Shown here one piece after another: positions 1-11,292 of a stretch of 64,000 nucleotides of DNA. This DNA is from Phragmites australis (lineage: Eukaryota > Streptophyta > Magnoliopsida > Poales > Poaceae), in the NCBI RefSeq assembly GCF_958298935.1, contig NC_084939.1, forward strand, positions 6,215,501 through 6,279,500, in the 5' to 3' direction. Position numbers and translations under genes: made by a program. Every line of letters starts with the position of its first letter. Positions within the stretch are counted from its first letter, which is position 1. Under the pieces are notes generated by a model that searched no databases, was not told where the DNA came from, and saw only the letters and a program-made list of their open reading frames with translations.

Positions 1-1487
1 TGTCTGTAAATTTTTTGATGTCTTCCTAGAAGAATTGTTGGGAATGCCACCCGACCGAACCGTGGAGTTCTCCATTGAGTTATTGCCCGGTACAGCCCCG
101 ATTTGAAAGAGGTCTTATCGGATGCCGCCAAATGAGTTAGCAGAATTGAAGAAACAAATTCAGAAATTGCTTGCTAAGGGTTTCATTCATCTGAGATCCT
201 CGCCTTGGGGATGCTCGAGGCTCTTTGTCAAGAAGAAGGATGATACTCTATGGATGTGTGTTGATTACCATTTGTTGAATGCCATTATGATCAAGAACAA
301 GTATCCGCTCCCTTGGATCGATATATTGTTCGATCAATTGACCGGTGCCTGGGTTTTCTCTAAGATTGACTTGAGGATGTGTTATCACCAAATGAAGATC
401 CGACTGGAGGATATTCTAAAGATGGCTTTCTCAACTTGTTATGGGCTTTATGAGTTCATCGTCATGTCTTTCAGCTTGACAAATGCACCGGCATTCTTCA
501 TGTATTTGATGAACACAGTCTTCATGAAGGAACACGACAAGTTTGTCTTGGTGTTCATTGATGATATTCTCATCTACTCCAAGACTGAGGAAGAGCATTC
601 TGAGCACCTCCGCGTTGTTCTTGGCCGCCTTCGAGACCATAAACTCTATGCCAAGTTTAGCAAGTGTGAGTTCTGGTTCAAGGAGGTTGCTTTTCTAGGT
701 CATGTCTTGTCAAAGAACAGTGTCGCCATTGACCCAAGCAAAGTACAAGATGTGCTCAATTGGGTGCAGCCCAGATGTGTCACTAACATCTGTAGTTTTC
801 TCAGACTTGTGGGTTATTACCGTCGGTTCATCAAGAACTTCTTCAAGATCACCAAGCCTATGAAAAAATTATTGAAGAAGAATGTCAAGTTCGAATGGTC
901 CGAGGAATGTGAAGCAGCTTTCCGGACTTTGAAGTCTCGTCTCACCACAGCGGCAGTTCTAGCACAACCAGACGTTCACAAGAGCTTCGATGTCTATTGT
1001 GATGCCTCTCACTTTGGACTCGCTTATTGTGTTCTCATGCAAGAAGGACGCGTTGTTGCCTACGCCTCACGCAGTAGTGCACATCCTGAAGATTTGGCAT
1101 CACTATCTCCTCAGAAATCCATGCAACATTTATACTGACCACAAGAGCCTCAAGTATATTTTCACCCCAGTCGACCTCAACATGAGGCAAAGGAGATGGC
1201 TCGAGTTGATCAAGGACTATGAGTTGGAGGTCCACTATCGCCCGGGCAAGGCAAATGTTGTCATCGATGCCTTGAGCCAAAAGGCTCAGTGCAATTGTCT
1301 TAAGGTTTCGCCCGCAACTGCCACACTTTGTGACGATTTCAAAAAGTTTAGGCTTGACATGTGTCTAGAGGGATTTCTTGCAAATTTGGAGATCAAATCC
1401 ATCTTCTTGGATGAAATCAAGGAAGCTCAGAAGCAAGACAAAGGCATGGAGAAGATACGTGATAAGATCAAGGAGGGACAAGCCTAA
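1..1487 (+). pseudogene. Ty3/gypsy pol remnant: RT and RNase H
   Basis: Decayed reverse transcriptase and RNase H part of a Ty3/gypsy polyprotein; the window cuts off its gag and protease. Seen: the protease-RT linker (nt 2-120, in-frame TGA at 104-106), then RT from 122 with the motifs CVDYH, FSKIDL, FGL-like FSLTNAP and the active-site block FIDDILIYS, which is intact. RNase H begins with YCDASHFG, but about 60 bp around nt 1073 are missing, which removes the block holding the catalytic Glu and shifts the frame. Reading resumes at about 1074 in another frame as [12 protein letters not shown] and [11 protein letters not shown] and ends at a TAA at 1485. The RT and RNase H motifs match the chromovirus polyprotein at 13412-18199. 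Cannot be functional. Confidence 0.93.
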
Positions 1488-2960
1488 TGCTTCACCTTGG
1501 ACAATGAATGTGTCTTATGGTTCGAGAAGAGGCTAGTGGTTCCTAAAGTCCCAGAGCTGGGGAAGAAGATTCTGGATGAAGCTCATGATTCATTGCCATC
1601 CATTCATCCTGGGAGCATAAAAATATACCAAGACCTTAAGCCCAGGTTCTGGTGGACTCGCATGAAGCGAGAAATCGCTTGATATATTACCGAGTGTGAT
1701 GTCTGCCAAAGGGTGAAGGCTGAGCACCTTAAGCCGGTCGATACACTCTAGCCTTTACCTATTCCCTCCTAGAAATGAGAGGAAATTGGTATGAATTTCA
1801 TTACCGTATTGTTGAAGACCTCTAAAGGCTATAACTTGATTTGGGTCATTGTGGACCGATTGACAAAGTCCGCTTATTTCCTTCCTGTCAAGACCACATA
1901 TTCAGTCAAGCAATATGCAAAGTTGTACCTCACTAGGATTGTTTGCCTCCATAGAATTCCAAAGAAAATCATCTATGATCAAAGCACTCAATTCACTTCT
2001 CATTTCTTGAGGATCCTTCATGAGGCAATGGGAACCGAGCTCTTCCACAGCACTGCATACCATCCTCAGACCAATGGCCAAACCGAGAGGGTGAATCAGA
2101 TCTTAGAAGATATGTCGGGCTTGTGTTCTCACGTATGGCAAGAAGTGGGAAATTTGCTTTCCATTTGCGGAATTCTCCTACAACAACAGTTATTAAGCAA
2201 GCATTAAAATGTCACCGTTCGAAGCTCTTTATGACCGAAGATGTCGAACGCTGTTGAACTGGTTCGAATCCAGCAAAAGAACTTTTCTAGGTTCGGATTT
2301 GATCAAAGAGGCAGAATAACATGTTCTGGCTGTTCGCAAGTGTCCCCTCACGGCTCAATCCCAACAGAAGAGATATGCAGATCGCCGTCGGAGAGAACTT
2401 GTGTTAGGGATTGGAGTTATTGTGTATCTCAAGGTGTCCCCACCCAAAGGAGTCTAACGCTTTTAAGTCAGAGGCAAGCTAGCACCTCGTTATGTGGGAC
2501 CATTTCAGATTGTTTCCCGATGTGGAGGGGTGGCTTATCAGTTGCACTTGCCTCCGTCCCTATCCGCCGTTCATAATGTGTTCCATGTCTCATAGTTAAA
2601 GAAATGTCTTCCAGTTCCAACTAAAGTGATCAAAGTTGCAAACCAACAGTTGCAGTCGAATCTTTCTTATTGCAAGCATCCAGTCCGTATTCTTGGTGAA
2701 ATGGAACAAAAGACACGGCACAAGTCTATTAAGTTCCTCAAGGTTCAATGAAGTAATCACTACGAAGATGAAGCGACGTGGGAGTGTGAAGATCGGCTTT
2801 GTGCCGATTATCCTGATTTCTTCTCCCACATGTGAGTGTTACTTTACTTATTCCTCACGGTGTGGCATATTTGATATTGTCTGCATCTTTCCATTACTGC
2901 GCAAACCATGAGGTTCCTAGAGTCACCGTATTCTCCCTGACTCGTACTGAATCTCAGGAC
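1488..2960 (+). pseudogene. Ty3/gypsy integrase and chromodomain remnant
   Basis: Continuation of the same polyprotein. Seen: the H2C2 zinc-binding region (IHPGSIKIYQDL, then CDVCQRVKAEH at about 1696-1728), and the integrase core with [20 protein letters not shown] and YHPQTNGQTERV. In-frame stops occur at about 1485, 1680, 1749, 1770 and 1776. The first catalytic Asp of the DDE triad, normally in MDFI, reads MNFI at 1791. After about 2110 the frame shifts repeatedly. A C-terminal chromodomain-like stretch is still readable at about 2690-2825 (VRILGEMEQK, EDEATWECEDRL). The chromodomain places the element among chromoviruses of the Tekay/Del type. Dead copy. Confidence 0.88.
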
Positions 2961-2984
2961 GAGATTCTTTTAAGGGATGAGGTT

Positions 2985-5755
2985 TGTCACGTCCCGAAAC
3001 AGTAATCACATAATTAACTCTAATTATGCGTCATTAGGGTCATGATTAATTTCGGGGCAATTTATTTAGGCATATCAGGGCACTTCGATTTGAGTCAATC
3101 AGATGAGAGAAAGAAATTTGAGAGAGAAAAGAATAGAATTTGCAGTTAAAATGGACTCTTTCACTAGCACGTGGGTCCCACCAGAGTGGGTAACCACTCT
3201 ATCCTTCTCTCCACTTGGGCAGCAGCTCACTCCCTCTCACTCTCCCTCACTCCAGTCTCGTGTTCCCTCTCTCCCTCAACTGGCCAAGACAAGGTGAGCA
3301 GCTCCCCCTCTCACTCCCCTCTCACGCTCTCTCTTCTCCCTTGGATTTCTCCCTCAAGAATTGAAGCAGAGGTATGCATGTGCTATCCACGCGTTCCCTA
3401 GCTCATGAGCTTCCCATCCATCCAATTCATTTTGTTTTCTGAAGGATTCAAGACGATTTTGATGTCTTTTGGTGTTCTTAGTTGAAGAACGAGGAGAACC
3501 AGCGTTCTTCCTTTTCCCCTAGCAATTTCCTCCGTTTCCTTCATCATTTGACGAACATCAACCTCGGCAAGTACCCTTGGGTAAGTTCCCTAGGCATCCA
3601 TGGCAAGAATTCACAGTTTAGATGGTTGAATTTTGAATTTTAAGCTAGGGTTGTGAAGTTTTTGAATTCTTGAACTTCAGAGTAATTTAGAGGATTTGTG
3701 AGAGATTTGATTTAGGAATCGAGTTGCTAGATTATTGAATGAGTTATAAACTTTATAAACTCTCTCAAACATGTTCCCCTTTGGTTGGGAGAGGCTCGCA
3801 AATCAAATCGGCAAATTTTCCCCACAAAGAACTGCTTTCTATAGAAATTTGGAAAGTCCAAATAAAAATCCAGAGAGTCCGGATAAATGCGGAGTGTTCG
3901 AAGAATTTTTCGGAGACTCCGTAGTTCGGAAAGTCCAGAGAAAAATCTAGAGACTCCTGAGTTACTGCTCATCAGGCTTTTTTCTTTTGTGCTAATAGCT
4001 TGTAAATTTCATAATTGGTTCATACGAACTCCAAAAATCATGAAACCGGTTGTTTTAGCTTCGTATACTTTGTTACACTTCATTCATGTTTATCATTGCA
4101 CGCGTTCTTGTTTAGTGAATGAAGAACCGGCGCGCAATCTGGCCGTGGTTGAAGGCGATGCCAATCTCTCCGAATTTTGTGAGTATTGCACGGATAGCAT
4201 TAGGAGGTCACCTGAGCAGCAAGGCAAACATCTAAATATATCTCTCCCAGTACTTTGGATCATATGTGTCTAATGTGATAAGTTATGCTTTATGTATGTT
4301 CGTATGATGATGAGTCGATGTTGGGTTTATGGTAGGTAGAACCTATGTTGATGCACTAATTCTCTTGTCTTGGATAATTGTTGATCCGTATCCTTATAGT
4401 CTAGATTTAATATAGTGTTATCTAACTTAAAATGTTATTCATGATGCTTAGCAAGTGCTCATGTCCTCGGTAGAAGTTGAGCGGTGAAATATTTCATCGT
4501 TCGCGAGCATAGTCTTTAATTACTTGCGTAATGATCATAATGATGGGTTGATAGTGTTGGTTGGATGAGTGGTGAGGATGAAAAGAGATGTGGGCGGTGT
4601 TAGGGTTGTTTGTCCTGCTCGTTTGTGGAGTTCCCCTAGGTAGACCAGGAGAGGGATCCAGACACCATAGACCGCTTGCGTCGTTTAAGCACCGATCGTT
4701 GTTGCAGTTGGTTTTAGCACTTTCCGTGTTTACTACATATCGCATATGGGAATGATAAGCCGATTACCTTTGAAGCTATGGCTTTTTAGCATGTGGATCG
4801 ATGGTGTCAGGCATGAGGTCGGTTGGGGTATCCATTTTGCTCCGAGAGTAATTCTAGATGACCCCTACACCTATCGGCGTATGATCAAACGGTCAGGGCT
4901 TATTGGAGAAGGTTGACATGAGTACCCCTTGTATGAACATGTGTGTAAAAACATTTCGAAATGTCACGCTCTAGTTCATGAGCATGCTTTTGTCCATTTG
5001 CAGCAATCATAGAGTTACGAGTGTGGATTGATGTGATTGATGGGTTGAGATGGTGCTTTACAGATATTATTCTTATCGTTCTTTTTACATATATGTTTAG
5101 TTGAGGCTTATGGGTTAGATAGTCATGTTGGTCAAGTATAGATGCTCATATATGTTTATGTCAAATTTGCTTTCGCATATGAAGTTTACTTAATCATGTG
5201 GCCTTTTCTTGTTAACATCCTAATGCATAATCCTTGGAGTCGGGCTATTTATAAGTGCCCATATAGATTAAGTCTTGCGAGTACCTTCGTACTCACGCTG
5301 TTTTTTCAAGTGCTACTGTCAAAGAGGAGTTGGCCTTTGGCTACTTCACGCCTGCTGTGGGTGGTGGTGGGCATGAGTAGTCAACTACTCGAAGGTCACG
5401 CTTTTGGGGTGAAGCCTAAGGGCATATGGCTTCACCCATCTTTTAATGTCTTCAGCTTTTGTTTCCGCTACGTAGTTTCTTTTATTGGTTAGGAGTTGAG
5501 TCGATTTTTATCTCCTCCTAACTCTCTTGTGCTGTAAATTGTAATAACTTAGTAAATTCTTAAGAACTTGTAATCTAATGTTAATTACTCGCTCTTTATT
5601 AAGCTATTGGATGTTAAATGTTGGAAGTGTTTCGATCTTGGGCACAAAACACGTGACGGGACTACCGGAATAGTATTTTGGTTAATCGTTGAAGTCGTGA
5701 TTAAGTAAATGATCAATTTGATGGTTAATTAGAATACTGTTTGGATAGTTCCTCA
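2985..5755 (+). repeat. 3' LTR of the Tekay-type element
   Basis: Begins TGTCACGTCCCGAAA directly after a purine-rich stretch (about 2971-2984) that would serve as polypurine tract, which follows the chromodomain by about 150 bp. A related LTR piece begins at 34049 with TGTCACGCCCCGAAA. The right end is estimated near 5755, where the sequence ends in GTTCCTCA and a different element starts; a 5' partner is outside the window, so the end is not proven. No gene is seen inside; short reading frames are chance. A stretch at 3850-3960 has imperfect copies of a CGGA...TCCG motif discussed in the findings. Confidence 0.7.
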
Positions 5756-6375
5756 TGATGAACATTCCCATCCTCTCGGTGCTTGATAGCGTTGAAAAAC
5801 GATATTGTAGATCTGGGACACACAAACACTGTACACAGATCAAAGCAAACCCTAATAAAACCACGATGCAAACCCTACTTACCTCAATACAGGGAAGAGA
5901 ATTCGATGCCCAGATCTTGAACCTCCATTGCAGAAACAAACTCTAAAACACCTTTACAGAAGGGTCTCGAATGGCAATGAGGAGAGTGAGGGAGATGAAC
6001 TTCTCATCGCTTCACTGAGGGGGACAAGTGGTTTGTGTTATAGGGGGTAGTGGGAAGCCGAAGGGAGAGGGGTCATGTTTAAAACAATACTCGGGTCTTT
6101 AACTACAGACGGTTTTTCTGAAAATTCGTATGTATCTATCATGCAAACATAAACGGATCTTACCAAAAACTGGGTTTTTTTTAAAACTCCGTCTGTGTCT
6201 GTATGATAGAAACAGATGAATTTGTAAAAATCGTCTATGAGTTCTAGCACACACAGACGATAGTCATATTACAAATATGTCTATTTTAGCAACCATCAGT
6301 GGATATTTTGTCAGTGACAGGTCCTAAGAAACTGTCTATGACACTTCGTCTACTTTCACTGATTCTGTGGTAGTG
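5756..6375. mobile_element. CACTA-type transposon end (fragment)
   Basis: The right edge reads TGTGGTAGTG at 6366-6375, which on the minus strand is CACTACCACA, the start typical of CACTA (En/Spm-like) elements. Inward from it are short repeats in both orientations around CAGACG and CGTCTATG (about 6105-6345), as expected for subterminal transposase-binding repeats. No matching left end and no transposase were found, so this is a truncated or non-autonomous piece inserted at or beside the Tekay LTR. Confidence 0.5.
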
Positions 6376-7060
6376 TTGGGATATGATCATAACACCAGAA
6401 TCTTAGGATCAGTGCTGACACAGTGGACTAACAATTAATGGTGTATTGACTATTCCATCTATCACATCAATTGGGTAGGGGTATTTATAGCCACACCTCA
6501 ATCACCACAGCCATCATTACATTAATGCCCTCATTCCCTGGTATGTTCTTAGAATATTATAAGAGTATTATAACCAATACACTATTACAACATTACATCA
6601 ACCAGAACATGCCACGTTTCTACAACCGCACACAACGGTCAACCCTTTAGGCCAACGGAAAACCACCTTTCGGGTCTCCCTTCGGCTTGTGCTTGATCAT
6701 CTCCGGGTTCTCCTCCAGGTCCCTCACTTTGTCGTGCTTGGCCTTTTGCACGTACCTCCCGAAGGGGTGATTTCAGCCTCTTGGCCTTCGTCCTCTGCCT
6801 AGGATCGAGCTATCCTCACCTCCTAAAGGGGTCTCTTTGGCCTTCGGGCCTTCATCCTCCTCCTAGCATCTCTTCGAGCTATCCTCGGAGCCTTTAGCGT
6901 GCCCTCTGAGATCTCCGGCTTTGGCACTTGGTGATGTCCTTCTCCTTTCCGTCTCATCCCTGCAAGAACTTCCATAATCAATTTTCCATTATATTAGCAT
7001 TGTTCATCCTTACAAGGGATTTTCCAAGGCTGGCCGAAGCGAATCAGGGGGGGGGGGGTG
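6376..7060 (+). repeat. Putative LTR fragment
   Basis: Starts at about 6374 with TGTTGGGATATGATC, an LTR-like 5' end, and has a TATA-like GTATTTATAG at about 6480. It then shows a pyrimidine-rich stretch with reiterated CTTCGG and CCTCCT blocks. A run of 12 G residues at 7047-7058 is followed by TGTCAGAGAG and could mark another element junction. No gag or pol accompanies it and no target duplication was found. Weak call; it could be another repeat class. Confidence 0.3.
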
Positions 7061-7213
7061 TCAGAGAGAACCGACGTAGTACCATTCCCCCAACAGGTAG
7101 TGAATGTTTGCATTGTTGGAAACTATTCACAGGTTATGCATGCACGACCTTGGTCGGTCGCAATCACACTAGGACAGTTTGATCGGATTTCTCTATTTCT
7201 ACAAAAATTGAAC

Positions 7214-7351
7214 AAAAAAACAAATGTGGACCACATGTTTAATTAATAAAGCAGTAGTCGACAACTAGACATCCAAATTCGGGACAAAAGGACTTGAACT
7301 TGGTGGTTTGGGCATACATCTACAACCATAACCAACTGAGCTATATCTACC
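7214..7351 (-). mobile_element. tRNA-derived SINE
   Basis: On the minus strand the sequence starts at 7351 with a tRNA-like head: a Pol III A box (TAGCTCAGTTGG, about 7333-7344) and, roughly 40 bp later, a B box (GTTCAAGTCC, about 7290-7299). It ends near 7214 in a T-rich tail (TTTGTTTTTTT), as in plant p-SINE-type elements. It is flanked by near-identical 9-bp sequences, AAATTGAAC (7205-7213) and AAATTTAAC (7352-7360), which fit a target-site duplication. The tRNA acceptor arms do not pair, so it is not a functional tRNA gene. Confidence 0.6.
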
Positions 7352-7439
7352 AAATTTAACGAGGACATCATTGAGTACAAGATTAGAGTTTGAACCTCTC
7401 GCATTTTGAAGCGGTACCTACAAAATATACATGCTCATC

Positions 7440-8513
7440 ATGGATTATCACTGCCGCTTATTCACTATTGGTTCATAAATGATAGTAATGTTGTTACATA
7501 ACTGACAGTGATAAAAGCTATCACTGCATGTTCTTGATCTTATACTAATGATTTGTATACTTATCACTACTAGTTCCAGCTACGAACTGACAGTGATACT
7601 CCATCCAGGACAAATAAATTAAGCATTCGTGTATTAATTTAAATGAGATTAATGTTACTAATCACCACATTCATAGAGTTTATATTACACTAATCCTTCT
7701 GTACACAAAAAGCTACCGTCATGCATACGACCGTGTGTAAAACCCTAAATTCCTGCGCATATCTAAGCTACCCGCGACAGAGATGATACTAGATCCATGA
7801 CCAGAAGTCTTCATCGCCATCGTCGAGGTCGTCCCTGGCCTCCTCCTCCTCCTCCTTCAGATCCTCCTCTTCCTCCTCTACATCCTCCTCCGATGATGAT
7901 GAGCTCGTCCGAGGCTTCTTCAACTTTGACTAGTCGATGAAGAAATCCCACACATCATCCAACGAGGGGGACCCCGCCGCGTTCCCGAAGTCCAAGATCG
8001 AGGGTGTCTATTTGACGATCGCGTCGGTAGGGCCTCCTCCTCCTCCCTGGATGAGGTCGCGGGTGTGGGAGGCATCCTAGGAAAAGGAAGTGGATGCTGT
8101 GACAGATCCATGGATTGCGCAACACGGTGGCGGTGGAGGCGACAGTGGGTGAGAGCGAGAGCGAGCGAGAGTGAGCGACATTTAAAGTTGCTGGGAGAAG
8201 CCGAGTAGCCGAGCGCGCGAATCGAGTAGTCACACGCGTGAAGACGTGCGGATTTTTGAGTATCGCTGCCGGTTTAGAAACGCAATCAACAGTGATAGCC
8301 ATTATCACTGCCGGTTATAAAAGGCATATCTTTTGATGAATTAATATTACTATCAGTTCTTAGCTAGAACCGGCGGTGTTAATCACTATCACTGTCAGTT
8401 CTTACTATCTCGGCTTTTTATGTGCGCCTGAAGCTTCTGAACTGGCAGTGAAATGTTATCAGTGCTGGTTATTTTTGAACCGGCAGTGAAGAGAGGGTGT
8501 GGATGTGGTAGTG
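7440..8513. mobile_element. CACTA-type element with subterminal repeats
   Basis: The right end at 8513 reads GGATGTGGTAGTG, which on the minus strand is CACTACCACATCC. Copies of a short repeat like ACCGGCAGTGA / TCACTGCCGGT crowd both flanks (about 7445-7610 and 8265-8490), which is the subterminal structure of CACTA elements. The left terminus was not resolved. Between the flanks lies a short GC-rich coding remnant on the minus strand. No transposase is visible, so it is probably a non-autonomous derivative. Confidence 0.6.
7789..8111 (-). pseudogene. Acidic-tail coding remnant inside CACTA element
   Basis: Not recognised. From an ATG at 8111 the minus strand reads MDLSQHPLPFPRMPPTP. In another frame it continues with SPSLDDVWDFFID, a stop at about 7933, then a lysine-rich bridge, a serine run and a long Glu/Asp-rich tail ending in GDEDFWSWI and a TAG at 7789-7791. 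The coherent acidic tail in one frame and the GC-rich composition against AT-rich flanks suggest a once-coding exon carried by the transposon. It needs at least one frameshift and one stop to be read, so it is broken. Function unknown. Confidence 0.4.
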
Positions 8514-11287
8514 TTTTGCTCTGATGTCATAATGTTGAGTTCTGTGGACCAACTGATTCAACTAAAAAAATTGTTGGACTCAAGAGAAGAGTTGATCCTC
8601 AAACCTTAGTTTGGGGGGTGGGGCCTGGGGGAACAAAACAAAAAAGGGTACTATCTGGCTAGTAACAGAATAAACAACATTCTATTTAGGTACGTCGTCC
8701 TAAACAAAGGGCCACTACTAGGGACATGCAACTAAAAGGGGATCACTAAAAGTGGTGCTGGTCTTTGCCTGCCTGCCCTAAAGCACCAGCTGTAATCAAG
8801 TACCTAATCTACCCCTATTTTTGCTCAAAAGGATGCAGCATGCATGCCTTCTGTGAATTAACATCAAGCACAAGCATCCAAGGATACAGCATGATCTATC
8901 CAGACTGATCGACCATCAGGCATCAGCATAGTTTAGCTTCCATTGAATTTTAGTACAGAGCTTCTGCTATTGCTGGTTTTCTTATCTACAACAGTTTGAT
9001 CCTACATGGATATGGTTGGATAAGTTCTAAATAAGGCATCATCACAAGGTACGGATCAGCAAATAGTAGTCCTTTTTTTCAGCCCCACCATCTGCTGATT
9101 ATTGCTAACGAAGCCTATTGCGAGCTGAATCTCCATACGGTACATTAAATTTCGTGCACTCATAAATCATTTAATCATCATATATAATCTGTTCGATTTC
9201 TCTGAGTTATCATGCGATATAGGATCCATGCATTTGACAATACCAACATTGCACTAATCATGCATGGATGCTTGTTGCATGCTAGGTTTGACGAGGGAGA
9301 CAGGCCAGAGACAAGCCCTGGTGTCCCACAGCTGGATTCGCTAGTTTAATTATGTACACCAGATCGCGCTTCGCGTTCTTCGTTTACTTAACCAAGCACT
9401 AATCAAACTTAGTGGCCTCTGCTTTGTTTAATTTGGCACCTCTCGATCCGTCTTGGATTCTGTTCATACGCGGTTCAGCTTTTCGGACACAACAAAATCT
9501 GATGTGCCCGTTGCATACATGATGCCCAACAGATAAAGCGGTCATGGCGTGCCGTCTTACGTGGTGGTGCTTTAGTTGCTTTTTGTTCTGGTTGACATAT
9601 ATTTACTCGCCACTATATCATTTTATATTTTTTATATGTAGCTAGCATTATATTTAGTTCACACGCTCTCCATAATCTCGGGTTGTTGTGAGGTTATATG
9701 TGGTGTGTCTAGATGTAAACCACACATATGCATGGATGGACATGTGAAGCAGCTAGCTCTCATTGAATACTATCATGGTAGGACCTCAGCTAGCTAGGTC
9801 CATCATGCATGCCTCTTTCATGGATGCATTATTAGTTTGATCTGCTCTTTATTGTACTTCTTTGGCTGATTTCCTTGTCTACACTCTACAACGGCAACAA
9901 ATTCGATTAAAAAAATACAATGGCAACGAATGAACCATGCATATATGCACATATGTTTATCCCAAGTCCCAACTACTCCTTCCCGTTTTTCTCACATCCC
10001 TGTTTGGAATAGGCCTAATATTTTTCCTGCATGAATAATTGAATTGCTTCCTGTGAGGCTGTGACAGTTCTACAAGTTTTTTGGTGAAAATGTGGCAACT
10101 TTTTTTTAAAAAAAATCATGCGTTCCGAACAGTCCTGCGTCTCTCGGCTTCCCTCTCTCAAAAGAATTCAGGTCTTACATATATGTCAATTCCATTCATT
10201 CTAGGCTCAGATTTTTCCAGCTTAGCTAGCTAGTTTCTTCCATTGTCTAGATCAGACTCGAGAGCAAAATCCATGCATGTACCTCCATCTTGGACACTTC
10301 AAAACTGGAGACGATCGATAATCCACCCATCGTTTGGACGTAGATCGAGCTTTGAAACACACACAATCGTTGGTGTATCTCATGGCCAGACCACACATGC
10401 ACTCATGTGACTGTTGTTAGTATATAGCGTGCACATACGTACAGCTACGTATGCCATGGCGCATCGTACAAATGCACATGCAAGGCACGCGCAAATGCAT
10501 CCGATCCGTCCATGGCTTAATTTGCAGTAAATTTATCTAATGTCCAAGGCGGGTGCAATTCGGAATTCTCATGGCTGGTATGTCTGCCACGTGGGCTACA
10601 CCGAGTCGATGAGATTCGTTCCATACGTACATTGCGAATGTACACCACGTCACGACGATTAGTTGGTACTTGGTCATTTATACGTACGTACGAGCGTACG
10701 TGGACACGATCACATGCATGCGTACGTGTACGTACGCAGGCTGCGGCATGTACATGCGCTCGTCGTACTGGAACTAGCTAGAATGTACTGTACATATCTA
10801 CGGTGAAGCTAGCCGATTGACATACAGCACGTCTACATGCACACGTCGTATGCGTAATTGCGTATACGTATTCATCAACGGTCACGTAACTGCTGGAAAT
10901 TTGTGCTAATAATCAGGACTCTGAATGGCAGTCGTACGGCTGAATAAACGAGATGTTTTGACGAGTGAGTTTGGAGCAATTGTTTCGGAAATACTACTTG
11001 GAGCGGAAGACATGCCAAATTAGTACATATCTACTTGGAGTGGATTGGGCACTCCGCCTCCTGCCTCGGAACGATTATCGCCTCCCTGAACAGAAGACGT
11101 AAGGGCTGTTAGGTTTGCTTCCAATGTTCACCACCAAATAATGGTGTGGCCCAAAAGATTGGTTGACTTCCAAAGACTGCCAATTCCTCCGGTCGATTCC
11201 AAAGATTGGCTGCATTAAAGTGCTTTAAAACTTTCAAATGCTAATGTCCGTTTGAACCTTCACATTTCTTACGGTTATATATACAAA
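8514..11287. other. Intergenic stretch, no gene seen
   Basis: No reading frame with coding character was found on either strand. The stretch is moderately AT-rich. Around 10675-10745 it has a dense block of TACG/GTAC/CATG tetranucleotides and around 10580-10660 it contains CACGTG and ACGTCA-type motifs that resemble G-box elements. These could be promoter-like, but no gene follows because the chromovirus at 11293 interrupts it. The interrupted sequence resumes at 20338. Confidence 0.5.
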
Positions 11288-11292
11288 TATAG
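11288..11292. repeat. Target-site duplication (left), TATAG
   Basis: TATAG immediately before the 5' LTR; the identical TATAG follows the 3' LTR at 20333-20337. A perfect 5-bp duplication is the insertion signature of Ty3/gypsy elements and fixes both ends of the insertion. Confidence 0.93.

Noticed and set aside
7281..7351. tRNA gene
   Set aside because: A and B boxes are present but the acceptor arms do not pair; SINE structure explains it better.
10675..10745. CRISPR-like or satellite repeat
   Set aside because: Only overlapping short TACG/GTAC palindromes; no repeat-spacer structure.
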